A stretch of 64,000 nt of DNA, taken from NCBI GenBank assembly GCA_949130485.1, contig OX422194.1, positions 2,892,641 through 2,956,640 on the forward strand, written 5' to 3'. The translations under genes and the position numbers were made by a program. How positions within the stretch are numbered: position 1 is the first letter of the stretch; every line of letters begins with the position of its first letter. Below, piece by piece: positions 62,201 to 64,000 of the stretch. The notes under the pieces were generated by a model, which made no database searches, was not told where the DNA came from, and worked only from the letters and a program-made list of their open reading frames with translations. Source of the stretch: Agelas oroides. Taxonomy: Eukaryota > Porifera > Demospongiae > Agelasida > Agelasidae.

Positions 62201-64000
62201 CATCCCTGACTGACTGTACAATTTTCACCAAGAGAGAAAAGAGCAGATTTATTCACACCACTGGATGTCAGAAGTGCCATCTAAAATCACTTGCACCCAA
62301 ACACATAGAGCATTTCAATTTTGCATGTGAAAGTCTATTAGTGTACACATGCATAAATTGCAAATTTCGTCCCAGGAAAGGGGGGGTGTACACATTAATA
62401 GGGTGTACCAATTATAATATTTGTCTGGTATGGTGTGATTCAACTACTTCACCACCAGTTTGAGCTACAAGGTATGACATTCTCTCTCCAGGTACACCGC
62501 TCCCAGGGTGGAGAATTGGAGACCACTGTGGAGATCTCCGGGGAGCCAGAGGCAAGAGAGAAAGCTAGGGAGATGATAGAAGAAATAGTCACTCCCACCA
62601 AGGATATCACAGAGAAGCTAAGCGGTACTGTGTAACCATCATAGTATGTGTGGACATAGTACATAAACCTCAAAAGTTATCATTATTCCTTCAAAGGTCG
62701 AGGTTGCATCCACTTGAGCATTATATCCCTTTTGAGTGTCGTACACGGTTTGATTGTTGTGCATTGCTGATAATTGCACTTCCCATACTGGCAGTCTGAG
62801 AATGTCATGTGTACATTGCATGTCATGTTCAACTGAAGATTGATGGTTGCAAGAACGAATCTGACATTGGCTATACTTTGAACACATTCACATGCAAGTC
62901 AAGAAGAAATGTACTAACATATTCAAATGCAATTAAACTTAACACTTTGCACGCGGAAATTATATACACGTCACCGTTTATTAACGCGGAAATTAAAATT
63001 ATCTGTCTGAGGTCAAAGTGACAAGCGTTGCTTAGCAAGCCCTGGGCCTTGCCAGCGGCCTGATTTGCATAGGCGGCATGTAACAAGGCTGGACTAGTTC
63101 ATCTAAATTGCTGATCACCGCTAGGTAAGCGATTTGTACCTGTTTGAAGCCATTATCTGTAGGTGTATATCGTAGCTTACCAGCAATTTGAAACGGTGCC
63201 GATTTTCTCATTTGTTACGTACAGCTCCGACGGACTAAGCCCTTTTCCAAGTTATTTGAAGCTAGTACTCCAGCCTTATGTGAAATCTGGAAGCCGCTTG
63301 CTCCACATGTTGAAGAAAAAGCTTCGCTTTGACGGCCCTTCTTAAAATTCACGAACGATCACGAACTAGCACCGCCCCTTCCGCCTTCCCTGCGAGCTGC
63401 CCGCGAGGTGATCTAAGTGGAAAGGTGTGGTCTACACTTATTACTACTCAACAGGAAGGGATTTACCCCAAAAGCTCGCTTGGCTTCGCTACTTACCGCG
63501 TAAACTCTCCCGCGCCAATATATTGGCGCATCGCGCTACGCGTGTACAGCCCGTGCGCCAATATATTGGCGCTTCGCGTTCTAAGTGTTAAAGAATATTG
63601 CTACCTGGGGCTTACAGCCGGGAAGTGTGAAAGCATCAAGTGCAGCAGTGACCTGAGTGATAGCTCATTTGCATTTCTTACAACACCAAGGAACATGGGA
63701 AGCATGGAGGTCTAACCACCACAACTTGTTTCCACTGCTAGTGAAAGTTGTATGAAATGTTATTGAACTGTTGCAGGTATTGGTCTGGATGGTGGAAATG
63801 GTGTTATTCACTCACAAGAATGGTATGCAGTGTTGTACTTCATACAGTAAAAAATTTGTCCTGCTATTACCATGTGCATTAGCAGTTTGACATTGTAAGA
63901 CATAGCCTTCCTTACTATGTACAACATTAAACATTATTTGCTATGCAGGAAGCAGCCAGCTCCTGTGCGTATCAACTGGGCCAGTCTGAATGCTAGTAGA
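8196..64000 (+). CDS. DDX43: DDX43-type KH/DEAD-box RNA helicase (5' part; helicase core off the right edge)
   Basis: Exons: 8196-8283, 37447-37536, 59682-60068, 61286-61341, 62492-62624, 63777-63822, 63949 to beyond 64000. They sum to 852 bp, 284 codons, and all six junctions agree in phase (1,1,1,0,1,2). Order in the protein: acidic start MSDWEDD, an RGRGRG segment, a DYSP-rich repeat, one KH domain (about residues 175-250, GXXG loop GRGG at 189-192), then VRINWASLN. A KH domain followed by an I-(D/N)-W linker before the Q motif is the layout of DDX43/DDX53. No helicase motif is inside the window, so the call rests on the KH domain and linker. The joining of exons 1 and 2 to the rest is inference. 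Introns 1 and 2 would be about 29.2 and 22.1 kb and are packed with transposon relics. Confidence 0.65.
9407..9924 (-). CDS. Unidentified exon-like ORF, about 172 codons
   Basis: An uninterrupted minus-strand frame follows a plausible acceptor (CCCTCGCAG at 9932-9925) and begins in VDKGEVFLHEEEGCQVRV, ending NNVKV and a stop at 9407. It contains EEQQWILESHHSNPI, which faintly recalls the linker before the zinc-binding motif of transposon integrases, but no zinc motif or catalytic triad is present. The next 480 bp (8924-9404, minus) also show broken frames rich in Lys, Arg and Ser. Probably a transposon-derived fragment; function unknown. Confidence 0.3.
11138..12130 (+). pseudogene. Tc1/mariner-type (IS630 superfamily) transposase relic
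   Basis: Starts MPIPYHIDLRWRIVW with a helix-turn-helix (SISEISSIFGVSERTVWRC). A second frame at 11554 reads WIDKTGCNCRNTMCKYGYS and RGIPLCGYCLM, the first-Asp region of the DDE domain; later pieces read SVVILDN and FFPPYSPGLMPAEGVFS, the second and third catalytic blocks. These blocks lie in different frames with stops between them, so the gene is dead. No clear terminal repeats were located. Confidence 0.75.
12131..14228. other. No gene recognised; one TTAA-element end
   Basis: Intronic sequence. Short frames on both strands (for example 13410-13703) show no known motif. At 12721-12744 the sequence GTGTTAAAGGGTTAA matches the right end of the TTAA element at 45515, so it is probably a solo end. 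Confidence 0.35.
14229..14443 (-). pseudogene. Truncated copy of the RecQ-exon-carrying TIR element
   Basis: On the minus strand the peptide MAGKSEDFDKALKFAL is followed at once by the terminal repeat (AGGCCACGTGGGAGGAGGGA on the plus strand). The intact arrangement is at 38594-39204. Relative to that copy this one is inverted, lacks the rest of the RecQ-like exon and has lost one terminal repeat. Confidence 0.75.
14787..15509 (+). pseudogene. N-terminal part of an integrase-type transposon protein, broken
   Basis: The frame from 14787 (MAASEYSLWGWERFF...) ends in RQGRGRPHAIISSYN, resembling the Gly-Arg-Pro-rich region before the helix-turn-helix of animal transposons with an integrase (rve) core. 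After stops, another frame gives YNVSDNELQRVLQVMRQEMP and GYAVSS, like their helical linker (D-EL-...-P--G-----L---G). The catalytic core is missing. Relic, assigned by remembered pattern only. Confidence 0.5.
15521..15680. repeat. Degenerate ACTAGTTG/GTGGTTG low-complexity repeat
   Basis: About 160 bp of irregular repeats of GTTGTACTAGTTG and GGTTGCACTAG. Its minus-strand translation is a Thr-rich frame produced only by the repeat. It abuts the damaged left end of the next element. Confidence 0.75.
15685..16305. mobile_element. TTAA-type non-autonomous element, left end lost
   Basis: Homologous along most of its length to 51661-52329 and 23115-23695 (shared ATATCTCCA..., GGAAGTTGTCAC..., CTTCCGG motifs). 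The right end GGTCGGTAAAGAGTTAA is intact; the left end merges into the repeat at 15521-15680. Confidence 0.7.
16795..17295. repeat. About 500-bp interspersed repeat, copy 1 of 2
   Basis: Closely similar to 39735-40270. The first about 370 bp carry a minus-strand frame including GTSMRTNPSTSGRKYRKLVN and IRNESLFIVSAAAT in both copies; the last about 110 bp match half of a foldback (see 40129-40270). The conserved frame could be a fossil exon of a transposase, but I recognise no domain. Confidence 0.7.
17769..17943. repeat. 43-bp tandem repeat, four copies
   Basis: Unit begins TCATCGAGCCATGTTGAAAA and contains TTCTGTGCAGATA; copies differ at a few sites. Confidence 0.85.
17944..20189. other. 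Intronic sequence without recognised genes
   Basis: AT-rich. Short frames at 18213-18476 and 19475-19799 have no motif I know. No terminal repeats were spotted. Confidence 0.35.
20190..20455. repeat. 66-bp coding-length minisatellite, four copies
   Basis: Unit contains CAGGTTACCTTCACTCTCCA; as 66 is a multiple of three, open frames run through on both strands. On the minus strand one frame repeats NEEATELNCEQMESEGNLHE, an acidic 22-residue repeat that would look coding. No flanking exon signals tie it to a gene. Confidence 0.85.
20890..22610 (-). pseudogene. DDE-superfamily transposase relic, family A copy 1
   Basis: Minus-strand pieces in family order: a charged N-terminus (KRILEARVERMRAAKQ), a helix-turn-helix-like part (ITGYNEKMVRQYHKEYFT), HTIVWLFDQSSCHRVFAENA, NAKVMNVKPGGVQ, and DDFRNERTTVEQYLNGKGHI. 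The block with FD/DNA-type Asp, an MN-KPGGKQ motif and a G-GH(I/V) segment before the last catalytic residue is typical of a fungal/animal DDE family. Frames are broken many times. A second, different member is at 44717-46936. Confidence 0.65.
22810..23114. other. No feature recognised
   Basis: About 300 bp between a transposase relic and a TTAA element; nothing seen on either strand. Confidence 0.3.
23115..23695. mobile_element. TTAA-type non-autonomous element, right end lost
   Basis: Starts TTAACTCTTTACCGACCATA, the same end as the complete copy at 51661. Homology runs to about 23695 (TATTCATGACGC), where the right end is missing. Confidence 0.75.
24182..24655 (-). pseudogene. DDE-type transposase relic, family B
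   Basis: Reads LTLDHTFKVASNIG, then in a shifted frame DNGKWATLYNSMFIGMNEIG and VAWIFTSTISIDEV, and later FHATQPITRK. The TLDHTFKVA Asp and the FHAVQR-like block are recurrent in an animal transposon family I remember but cannot name with certainty. Frameshift near 24475; downstream minus-strand text (23726-24050) is probably its decayed C-terminus. Confidence 0.55.
24656..25140. repeat. Insertion-like block with G/C-rich palindromic ends
   Basis: Starts with a G7/C7 palindrome (24663-24698, GGGGGGGCCTGG opposite CAGGCCCCCCC) and ends with GGGGGAGCATGCCCCCGG (25099-25118). Such ends are common next to animal DNA transposons. It seems to interrupt the upstream part of the family B relic. Borders are uncertain. 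Confidence 0.4.
25682..26155. mobile_element. P-like element remnant with a THAP zinc-finger exon
   Basis: Ends ATAGACCTTATCC and GGATAAGGTCTAT form a perfect 13-bp inverted repeat, continued by ATTACGTCATT and GGATGGCAAA motifs. Inside, 25751 starts MPISCCVYGCMREE (plus strand), then after a frameshift FFRFSKAPNL and YEKAIKRHKW before a GTAGGC donor. C-x4-C with a following AIKRxxW is the start of a THAP (C2CH) domain, as used by P-element and Kolobok transposases. The rest of the transposase is gone. Confidence 0.65.
26541..28027 (-). CDS. Candidate gene: coiled coil, acidic and Pro-rich protein (nested, antisense to the helicase gene)
   Basis: Minus-strand exon candidates: 28027-27833 (heptad-rich LGELLSLREKVGSLERDIGG, a coiled coil, after CCTCTCTACAG), 27541-27447 (LREVLQEREDWVRGQASRQR, charged), 27206-27066 (acidic; SDVELTGVEYYPPSPTSLDE, donor GTAAGA), and 26879-26541 (PASPAQSPPPPTMSPAPP repeats to a stop). 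Phases agree for the first to second (1) and third to fourth (0). The second exon, as read, runs into TAG with no good donor, so it is either a terminal exon of another isoform or damaged. No family recognised. Upstream exons should lie above 28027. It is inside intron 1 of the helicase gene. Confidence 0.45.
28304..28949 (-). mobile_element. TIR transposon remnant with a transposase first exon
   Basis: Ends TACCGTAATTCCGG and CCGGAATTATGGTA. Inside, minus-strand exon 28748-28581 encodes MAGLLKYFQRQCLPTSEDTG and a tail RGQKRKYTHFTP before a GTGAGG donor. The RKRKYT-FT tail resembles first exons of pogo/jerky-like transposases in invertebrates, and the block at 37603-38488 may be a later exon of the same family. 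The remaining exons are absent here. Confidence 0.55.
28950..32807. other. Long intronic stretch, no gene recognised
   Basis: Short frames (30230-30421 minus, 30780-30992 plus, 31286-31525 minus) lack motifs. A 20-bp phrase TTCCACGGTGTTCCAGTGGA at 31429 recurs with one change at 32111. No further element ends identified. Confidence 0.3.
32808..33621. mobile_element. TTAA-flanked foldback element with a 320-bp palindrome
   Basis: Ends TTAACCCTCGGC and GCCGAGGGTTAA. Inside come a (TGTC)n run (32850-32876), then a near-perfect palindrome of about 160-bp arms (32943-33266, centre near 33105, arms starting GCTTCAAACCGAACGAGG), then three copies of a roughly 38-bp repeat with TATGTATGTACATGCAT. 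No transposase. The long palindrome would make a stable hairpin in RNA or single-stranded DNA. Confidence 0.8.
33622..35035. other. No gene recognised up to the pogo relic
   Basis: Some minus-strand frames near 34778-35035 (a CPVCCERGCVVMHCR cysteine stretch) may be the tail of the relic at 35036-35616. Nothing else seen. Confidence 0.3.
35036..35616 (-). pseudogene. Pogo/Tigger-like transposase relic (N-terminal half)
   Basis: Minus strand: WTQEDLVKALIMMKEERMSF, AALAYGILKSRLHDHYSGKV (psq-type helix-turn-helix) and EESMLVEWASEVAKIGYGHT, then NPFVENRLGINWWY (CENP-B-like DNA-binding part). After a frame break, LDQIWNADETGCPLCLK supplies the first DDE Asp, followed by a stop. Downstream is a short Cys-rich tail. 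Inactive. Confidence 0.75.
35990..36390. repeat. Likely MITE with CGCGAAAAT inverted motifs
   Basis: Contains GCGGGAAATTTTTGC and AAATTTTCGCG near 36070-36100, and the inverted CGAAAATAAAAACCGCGAAA at 36360. This motif set is usual in hAT-like MITEs, but exact ends were not fixed. Confidence 0.4.
37321..37446 (+). repeat. (TCCTC)n microsatellite forming the polypyrimidine tract of exon 2
   Basis: About 22 TCCTC units (37321-37431) run directly into TTCTCTCTTTCCTCAG, the 3' splice site of the exon at 37447. The tract is more than 110 bases of unbroken pyrimidines on the coding strand. Confidence 0.9.
37447..37536 (+). CDS. DDX43: DDX43-like gene, exon 2 (RG-rich)
   Basis: Reads SQSIQLNCGPSRGRGRGRRS then EAEPRGSGR, with a GGTAAGAT donor at 37537. 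RG-rich segments in front of a helicase usually bind RNA and can be methylated. It starts needing one base and ends with one base, which fits the exons at 8196 and 59682. The short exon has no other support, so it stays provisional. Confidence 0.55.
37603..38488 (+). pseudogene. Pogo/jerky-like transposase exon, duplicated and interrupted
   Basis: Reads LGEKLDTDVKCYIQVVHEGG, VVTSTITMTAGTAIVKNHDR and TLLK, then is broken at 37741 by a TTAA element. After it, 38362-38440 repeats the last 79 bp nearly exactly and continues ENGGRVMITKTWAKS. The string LGEKLD-(12)-GG-V----(8)-GI/AIV--HDR-LL-ENGG is the helical part before the DDE core in a pogo-like family. Confidence 0.6.
37738..38344. mobile_element. 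TTAA-flanked element inserted in the transposase exon
   Basis: Ends TTAAGGTTACAATGAAC and GTTCATCATAACCTTAA (two mismatches), flanked by a TTAA duplication. Inside, the plus strand carries an exon-like frame from 37960, MAFSVVVYEECYSKFYVAPI to RRLVTENG, with a strong GTAAGT donor at about 38094. I do not recognise this peptide; it may be the first exon of the parent element's gene. Confidence 0.7.
38594..39204 (+). mobile_element. TIR element carrying a RecQ-like helicase first exon
   Basis: About 50-bp terminal inverted repeats (AGGCCACGTGGGAGGAGGGA... at 38599; inverse at 39150-39199). Each repeat contains its own inverted GGCCAC/GTGGCC pair. Inside, 38758 starts MAGKSEDFDKALKFALCCIG, then LKAEQLDAIKCIYDGKDVFL and WLPMGFGK, the start of a superfamily 2 RecQ-like helicase up to motif I. 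Motif I reads MGFGKR where TGFGKS is expected, so it should not bind ATP normally. A deleted inverted copy is at 14229-14443. Confidence 0.75.
39205..39734. repeat. AT-rich TTCTTATAAG repeats and GTGCAATAT palindromes
   Basis: 39220-39330 is dominated by (T)TCTTATAAG(A); the same motif occurs on the other side of the RecQ element at 38500-38560. At 39427 GTGCAATATCACACGATATTGCAC is a hairpin in overlapping halves, and TTGCAC/GTGCAA motifs recur to 39730. Probably the outer part of the next repeat. Confidence 0.45.
39735..40270. repeat. About 500-bp interspersed repeat, copy 2 of 2
   Basis: Second copy of 16795-17295, with the same minus-strand frame (GTSMRIDPCTSGRKYRKSVN). It ends in the complete foldback described next. 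Confidence 0.7.
40129..40270. repeat. 140-bp near-perfect foldback
   Basis: TATATTATTTGATGTGTGAG at the left and its inverse CTCACCCATCAAATAATATA at the right; arms of about 65 bp with few mismatches (AAGGCAATATGGCTGGATA shared). Partly present at 17190-17295. Confidence 0.8.
40491..40855. repeat. 54/59-bp tandem repeat, about seven copies
   Basis: Units begin ACACTTTCCGCACCT and contain ATAAGTCAGACAAAACGTTC. The first two and the last carry an extra TCACC (59 bp); the middle ones are 54 bp, giving open frames on both strands (for example FRTCIGISQTKRSNEGYT). Confidence 0.88.
41845..42192. repeat. Left arm of a 340-bp internal inverted repeat
   Basis: Matches 43886-44235 in reverse with about ten differences (TCAGGAGTTTAGGTTAAGAC type text on the other arm). 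The two arms enclose about 1.7 kb containing the RING gene. Confidence 0.85.
42505..43566 (-). pseudogene. RING-finger protein gene of the TTAA element, two frameshifts
   Basis: After an acceptor at 43567 the frame reads VESIAPMFNLDLGRPLWMVR..., later KKKTWSKSIMIISVRRREGI and a ubiquitin-like-looking stretch (TVRRVAELLKEQLDMEVVLL). Near 43020 the frame shifts by one and continues SLYDKVSGQSTNVMRASIDL, then a RING/U-box-like finger C-x2-C-x11-CC-x5-C-x2-C-x10-C-x2-C (FQCVICKGVVSTPTVAKCCG ... CPHC, about 42660-42790), then shifts again into LLRGLDEVLQALKVTVEGQ. No His in the cross-brace positions is evident. Such a protein could be an E3 ligase-type factor, but its role in the element is unknown. 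Confidence 0.65.
43886..44235. repeat. Right arm of the 340-bp internal inverted repeat
   Basis: Inverted partner of 41845-42192. Confidence 0.85.
44717..46936 (-). pseudogene. DDE-superfamily transposase relic, family A copy 2
   Basis: Minus strand, in order: DYDSEDDSKEDFGSI, LTEAANVIGSVLGKSDRTVR (helix-turn-helix), KGASIMVSDFIDEHNGYFRL, ALNA-like YPECIQN then MNAKPGSKQQRMRNTVRQGK, GVPKGLVQVLKERGVDTCHM, and VPDALDSVTHENIWKHFRKV RQCMFGYLEG. These are the standard blocks of the same family as 20890-22610. It is cut by a TTAA element (45075-45515) and has many stops. Confidence 0.75.
45075..45515. mobile_element. TTAA-type element nested in the family A relic
   Basis: Ends TTAACTCTTTAACCACTG and GGTGGTTAAAGGGTTAA, 441 bp apart. 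Non-coding. It separates two parts of the transposase (before and after VRQCMF), dating it later than that relic. Confidence 0.8.
46933..47246. mobile_element. MITE with CAAGGGGTGGTCA ends
   Basis: About 50-bp inverted ends (CAAGGGGTGGTCATTCCCAT; inverse at 47195-47246) both including GTCACAGCTGCGAC-type text. The middle is rich in GGTCAAG repeats. Non-coding; sits just upstream of the family A relic. Confidence 0.75.
47802..50457 (-). pseudogene. DDE-type transposase relic, family C
   Basis: Minus strand: an N-terminal frame 50457-49833 with LSQDIECATRFIKKHGYSAH, VTHAQICDHLLQQISGLKER, RQKTLAAERYKSLVKARQGK and, one shift later, DECIILSCEDMNKLKVGTLA; then a stop and YHQVTKFFPNDDQPNYPDHD; a Ser/Thr/Gln-rich stretch (49382-49696); YRYENEEEEV-like text (49081-49320); and GATVSCVKSFQAF with a CYLCGQYIRRH motif at 48156-48341. 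The DDMNK-type Asp is the presumed first catalytic residue. Broken by frameshifts and stops. Confidence 0.55.
50882..50962. repeat. 85-bp direct repeat, copy 1
   Basis: GCCGAAAATCCTTGCTCCTG and AAATGAAAGATGGCAAGGAT recur at 51540-51622. The copies bracket the C-terminal half of the RecQ-like relic. Confidence 0.8.
51540..51622. repeat. 85-bp direct repeat, copy 2
   Basis: Partner of 50882-50962, ending about 40 bp from the TTAA element. Confidence 0.8.
51661..52329. mobile_element. Complete TTAA-type non-autonomous element, 669 bp
   Basis: Perfect 17-bp ends TTAACTCTTTACCGACC / GGTCGGTAAAGAGTTAA, with the TTAA likely the target duplication. Near the right end CATGACGC-AAAACGCGTCATTGGTC is repeated twice. 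Related to 15685-16305, 23115-23695 and more distantly 60100-60667. No long ORF. Confidence 0.85.
52826..53286. repeat. Long direct repeat flanking the Penelope-like fragment, left copy
   Basis: CCCTAAATGACATCAGAACA to TCAAAGACCGTTCTCT. The right copy (54248-54586) is shorter by two internal deletions of about 37 and 115 bp. Confidence 0.85.
53287..54241 (+). mobile_element. Penelope-like retroelement 3' end with GIY-YIG endonuclease
   Basis: The plus-strand frame 53287-53548 reads VLYIGQTTKTIRNRFRHHRA, AAKEKRARPIYRHFHSTGHD, ILPLESCPSHRLLSREIHWI and KALNTTLPHGLNSQYSILE, then stop. The LYIGQT motif, RFR-H, GH and final NT--PHGLN are those of the GIY-YIG nuclease at the C-terminus of Penelope-like reverse transcriptases. 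The reverse transcriptase is missing (5' truncation). The 3' tail has three copies of a 50-bp repeat (53765-53905, CTTCCTGGTACTCTTCTTCC) and a hammerhead-like motif near 54003. Confidence 0.75.
54248..54586. repeat. Long direct repeat flanking the Penelope-like fragment, right copy
   Basis: See the left copy. The repeats enclose exactly the element, as an unusually long target duplication or a tandem duplication would. Confidence 0.85.
54590..55550. other. No gene recognised
   Basis: Overlapping frames at 54571-55059 on both strands carry no known motif. Confidence 0.3.
55555..55960 (-). pseudogene. Reverse transcriptase fragment, DIRS-like
   Basis: Minus strand reads FANAIHWILAENYQANLNHY then LDDFFHVGPPHSPTCAQSA, with the catalytic YLDD at 55898-55887; shifted frames continue GPSTVIMYLGIEVDSQRREL and LSFGAKVV. 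YLDDF with VGPP--SP-C followed by a ---TV--YLGIE-D block is the RT thumb-proximal part of DIRS-type retroelements in invertebrates. One frameshift and stops; only about 130 codons remain. Confidence 0.65.
56226..56658 (-). CDS. Charged coiled-coil protein, frame broken at an A7 run
   Basis: MLRCGFKRDGLEYMDTFSDW at 56658 continues to SGQMKK; past a run of seven A (56460-56466) the reading continues only one frame over as MRKEKQKNKWLEREREVSEL and WEKEEHERWWRAKKAKLEQE to a stop near 56226. The two pieces clearly form one Lys/Glu-rich coiled coil if one A is gained or lost. It could be a sequencing error or a pseudogene. Possibly the accessory ORF of the neighbouring Crypton-type element. Confidence 0.45.
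56946..57791 (-). CDS. Crypton-type tyrosine recombinase (DUF3504-like)
   Basis: A 281-codon open frame on the minus strand. From about residue 65: AKDHTLFSITKIIQDMSKTN, PARCLVRLYKLYNSLCPPDR, ENCWFKRTPLGHCKLAEVVS, FTNHSLRVTAATRLCDAQVD, IMERTSHRFTDGVGAYKR. The NHSLR Arg, the ERTSHR His/Arg (usually ERTGHR) and the AYKR Tyr are the C-terminal catalytic residues of tyrosine recombinases; the first catalytic Arg and N-terminal SAM-like part would lie upstream. The tail ends TNFTINFNFGQ. Uninterrupted, unlike every other transposon gene here, so it may be young or domesticated. The first 60 residues may not be real coding sequence, and the true start could be in an upstream exon. Confidence 0.75.
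   Translation of the reverse strand: MVKNIGDCATILHSFSLCLTGVITEWLQNSSSPCWRSLAMALSSSPLNRMDLATITAKDHTLFSITKIIQDMSKTNQARLKQRKLISKEVVHHANDTNPARCLVRLYKLYNSLCPPDRPDHALYLAPLLRPKENCWFKRTPLGHCKLAEVVSRLMKSAGVPGYFTNHSLRVTAATRLCDAQVDEATIMERTSHRFTDGVGAYKRASEKLKELSSNVLNQCEKKPKVEDSLKPHLATTEPENMKPVLCQPGPTPKEDHVSSAISGINFGNATNFTINFNFGQ
57874..57928. repeat. Perfect-type hairpin, 21-bp arms
   Basis: GAGAATGATGTAATAGAAACC and the inverse with two changes at 57908-57928 (loop TCGGCTCCGCCTC). Confidence 0.85.
58578..58836. mobile_element. MITE, 259 bp, CCAAGAGYGCATAAGA ends
   Basis: Left TACGACCAAGAGTGCATAAG with GTAAGAGCGTGTAAC; right end the inverse (GTTACACGCTCTTAC ... TTATGCGCTCTTGG). Non-coding. Confidence 0.75.
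58837..59681. other. End of intron 2, no gene recognised
   Basis: AT-rich; leads to the pyrimidine-poor acceptor TTACTTACACCAG at 59681. Confidence 0.4.
59682..60068 (+). CDS. DDX43: DDX43-like gene, exon 3: DYSP/RRR repeats and start of the KH domain
   Basis: 129 codons. About nine imperfect 9-11-residue repeats (RRRDYSPGRE, RRRDYSPRGE, RQRDYSPRGG) from 59690 to 59970, encoded by a roughly 27-30-bp minisatellite, then SGRGFPSQKQFGSSWGGEES. The last part, LTMRVYSSEVGRIIG, is the first strand and helix of a KH domain. The donor is ATAG/GTAAGG. Alternating Arg-rich and Tyr/Ser-Pro repeats suggest a disordered RNA-binding tail open to phosphorylation. The copy number probably varies between individuals. 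Confidence 0.8.
60100..60667. mobile_element. TTAA-type element in intron 3, inverted variant
   Basis: Ends TTAACCCTTTACAGCCCA and TGGGCTGGAAAGGGTTAA, 568 bp apart. Inner text is the reverse of the 51661 family (ACTTCCGG, CTCGAAAAGTATACAAGC). It starts only 32 bp after the exon 3 donor. Confidence 0.8.
61286..62624 (+). CDS. DDX43: DDX43-like gene, exons 4-5: KH domain
   Basis: Exon 4 (61286-61341) encodes RGGQRIRELEDASGARIK, completing the GXXG loop GRGG that grips nucleic acid; exon 5 (62492-62624) encodes VHRSQGGELETTVEISGEPE and AREKAREMIEEIVTP, the last strand and long helix of a type I KH fold. Exon 4 ends in phase 0 (AAG/GTACAC), exon 5 in phase 1 (AGCG/GTACTG). The KH motif VGRIIGRGGQRIRELEDASG is well formed with no missing residues. 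Confidence 0.88.
61520..62100. mobile_element. Deletion derivative of the RING-carrying TTAA element, right end lost
   Basis: Starts TTAACACTTTGCACGCGGAA. About 90% identical by eye to 62939-63500 and matching both ends of 41398-44430 in reverse orientation, with no RING gene. Confidence 0.75.
62939..63591. mobile_element. Deletion derivative of the RING-carrying TTAA element, complete
   Basis: Ends TTAACACTTTGCACGCGG and CGCGTTCTAAGTGTTAA, 653 bp. Near the right end the palindrome GCGCCAATATATTGGCGC occurs twice (once interrupted). Sits in intron 5. Confidence 0.8.
63777..64000 (+). CDS. DDX43: DDX43-like gene, exon 6 and start of exon 7 (cut by the window)
   Basis: Exon 6 (63777-63822) encodes GIGLDGGNGVIHSQEW; exon 7 from 63949 encodes KQPAPVRINWASLNASR and runs off the edge. 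The acceptors TTGCAG and TATGCAG are good. In DDX43 a similar I-D-W segment links the KH domain to the helicase core, whose Q motif should follow just past 64000. Confidence 0.75.

Overview
The window is eukaryotic and, on its gene content, animal. It has short coding exons with GT-AG (and one GC-AG) introns, long AT-rich non-coding stretches, and many decayed DNA transposons. The strongest gene is a spliced homologue of DGCR8/Pasha, the double-stranded RNA-binding partner of Drosha, which is essentially an animal gene. The transposon mix (Crypton-type recombinase, GIY-YIG Penelope-like element, RecQ-like helicase relics, many TTAA-flanked elements) fits an early-branching marine invertebrate, most likely a sponge; a cnidarian is not excluded. 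No bacterial operon, CRISPR array or viral gene was seen.

Left part, 1-5.9 kb: DGCR8 on the minus strand, starting at 5897 and running to the left edge. Eleven coding segments join with correct splice phase and give an acidic N-terminus, a WW-like/heme-binding region, and two dsRNA-binding domains. Its introns hold tRNA-like (SINE-type) sequences and a MITE.

8.2-64 kb: a DEAD-box helicase gene of the DDX43 type (KH domain in front of the helicase) on the plus strand, head-to-head with DGCR8 and about 2.3 kb from it. Seven exons join with consistent phase: the start exon at 8196, an RGG-like exon at 37447, a DYSP/RRR repeat exon at 59682, the KH domain at 61286 and 62492, and two more exons to the right edge. 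The helicase core lies beyond the window. The first two introns would be about 29 kb and 22 kb.

Those introns hold most of the remaining sequence. Mobile-element relics include Tc1/mariner, integrase, several DDE families, pogo-like, P/THAP-like, DIRS-like reverse transcriptase, Penelope GIY-YIG, Crypton and RecQ-like pieces. At least ten elements begin or end with TTAA. The most interesting is a 3-kb TTAA element (41.4-44.4 kb) that carries a RING-finger gene and 340-bp internal inverted repeats, and has two internally deleted relatives at 61.5 and 62.9 kb. A possible host gene (coiled coil plus acidic plus proline-rich) sits on the opposite strand at 26.5-28.0 kb.

The two host genes both act in RNA biology: DGCR8 with Drosha in microRNA precursor cropping, and DDX43-type helicases as KH-guided RNA/DNA unwinding enzymes, in mammals mainly of the germ line. 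Whether their head-to-head arrangement means shared control cannot be told from sequence alone. Exon joins were worked out by eye and need transcript support.
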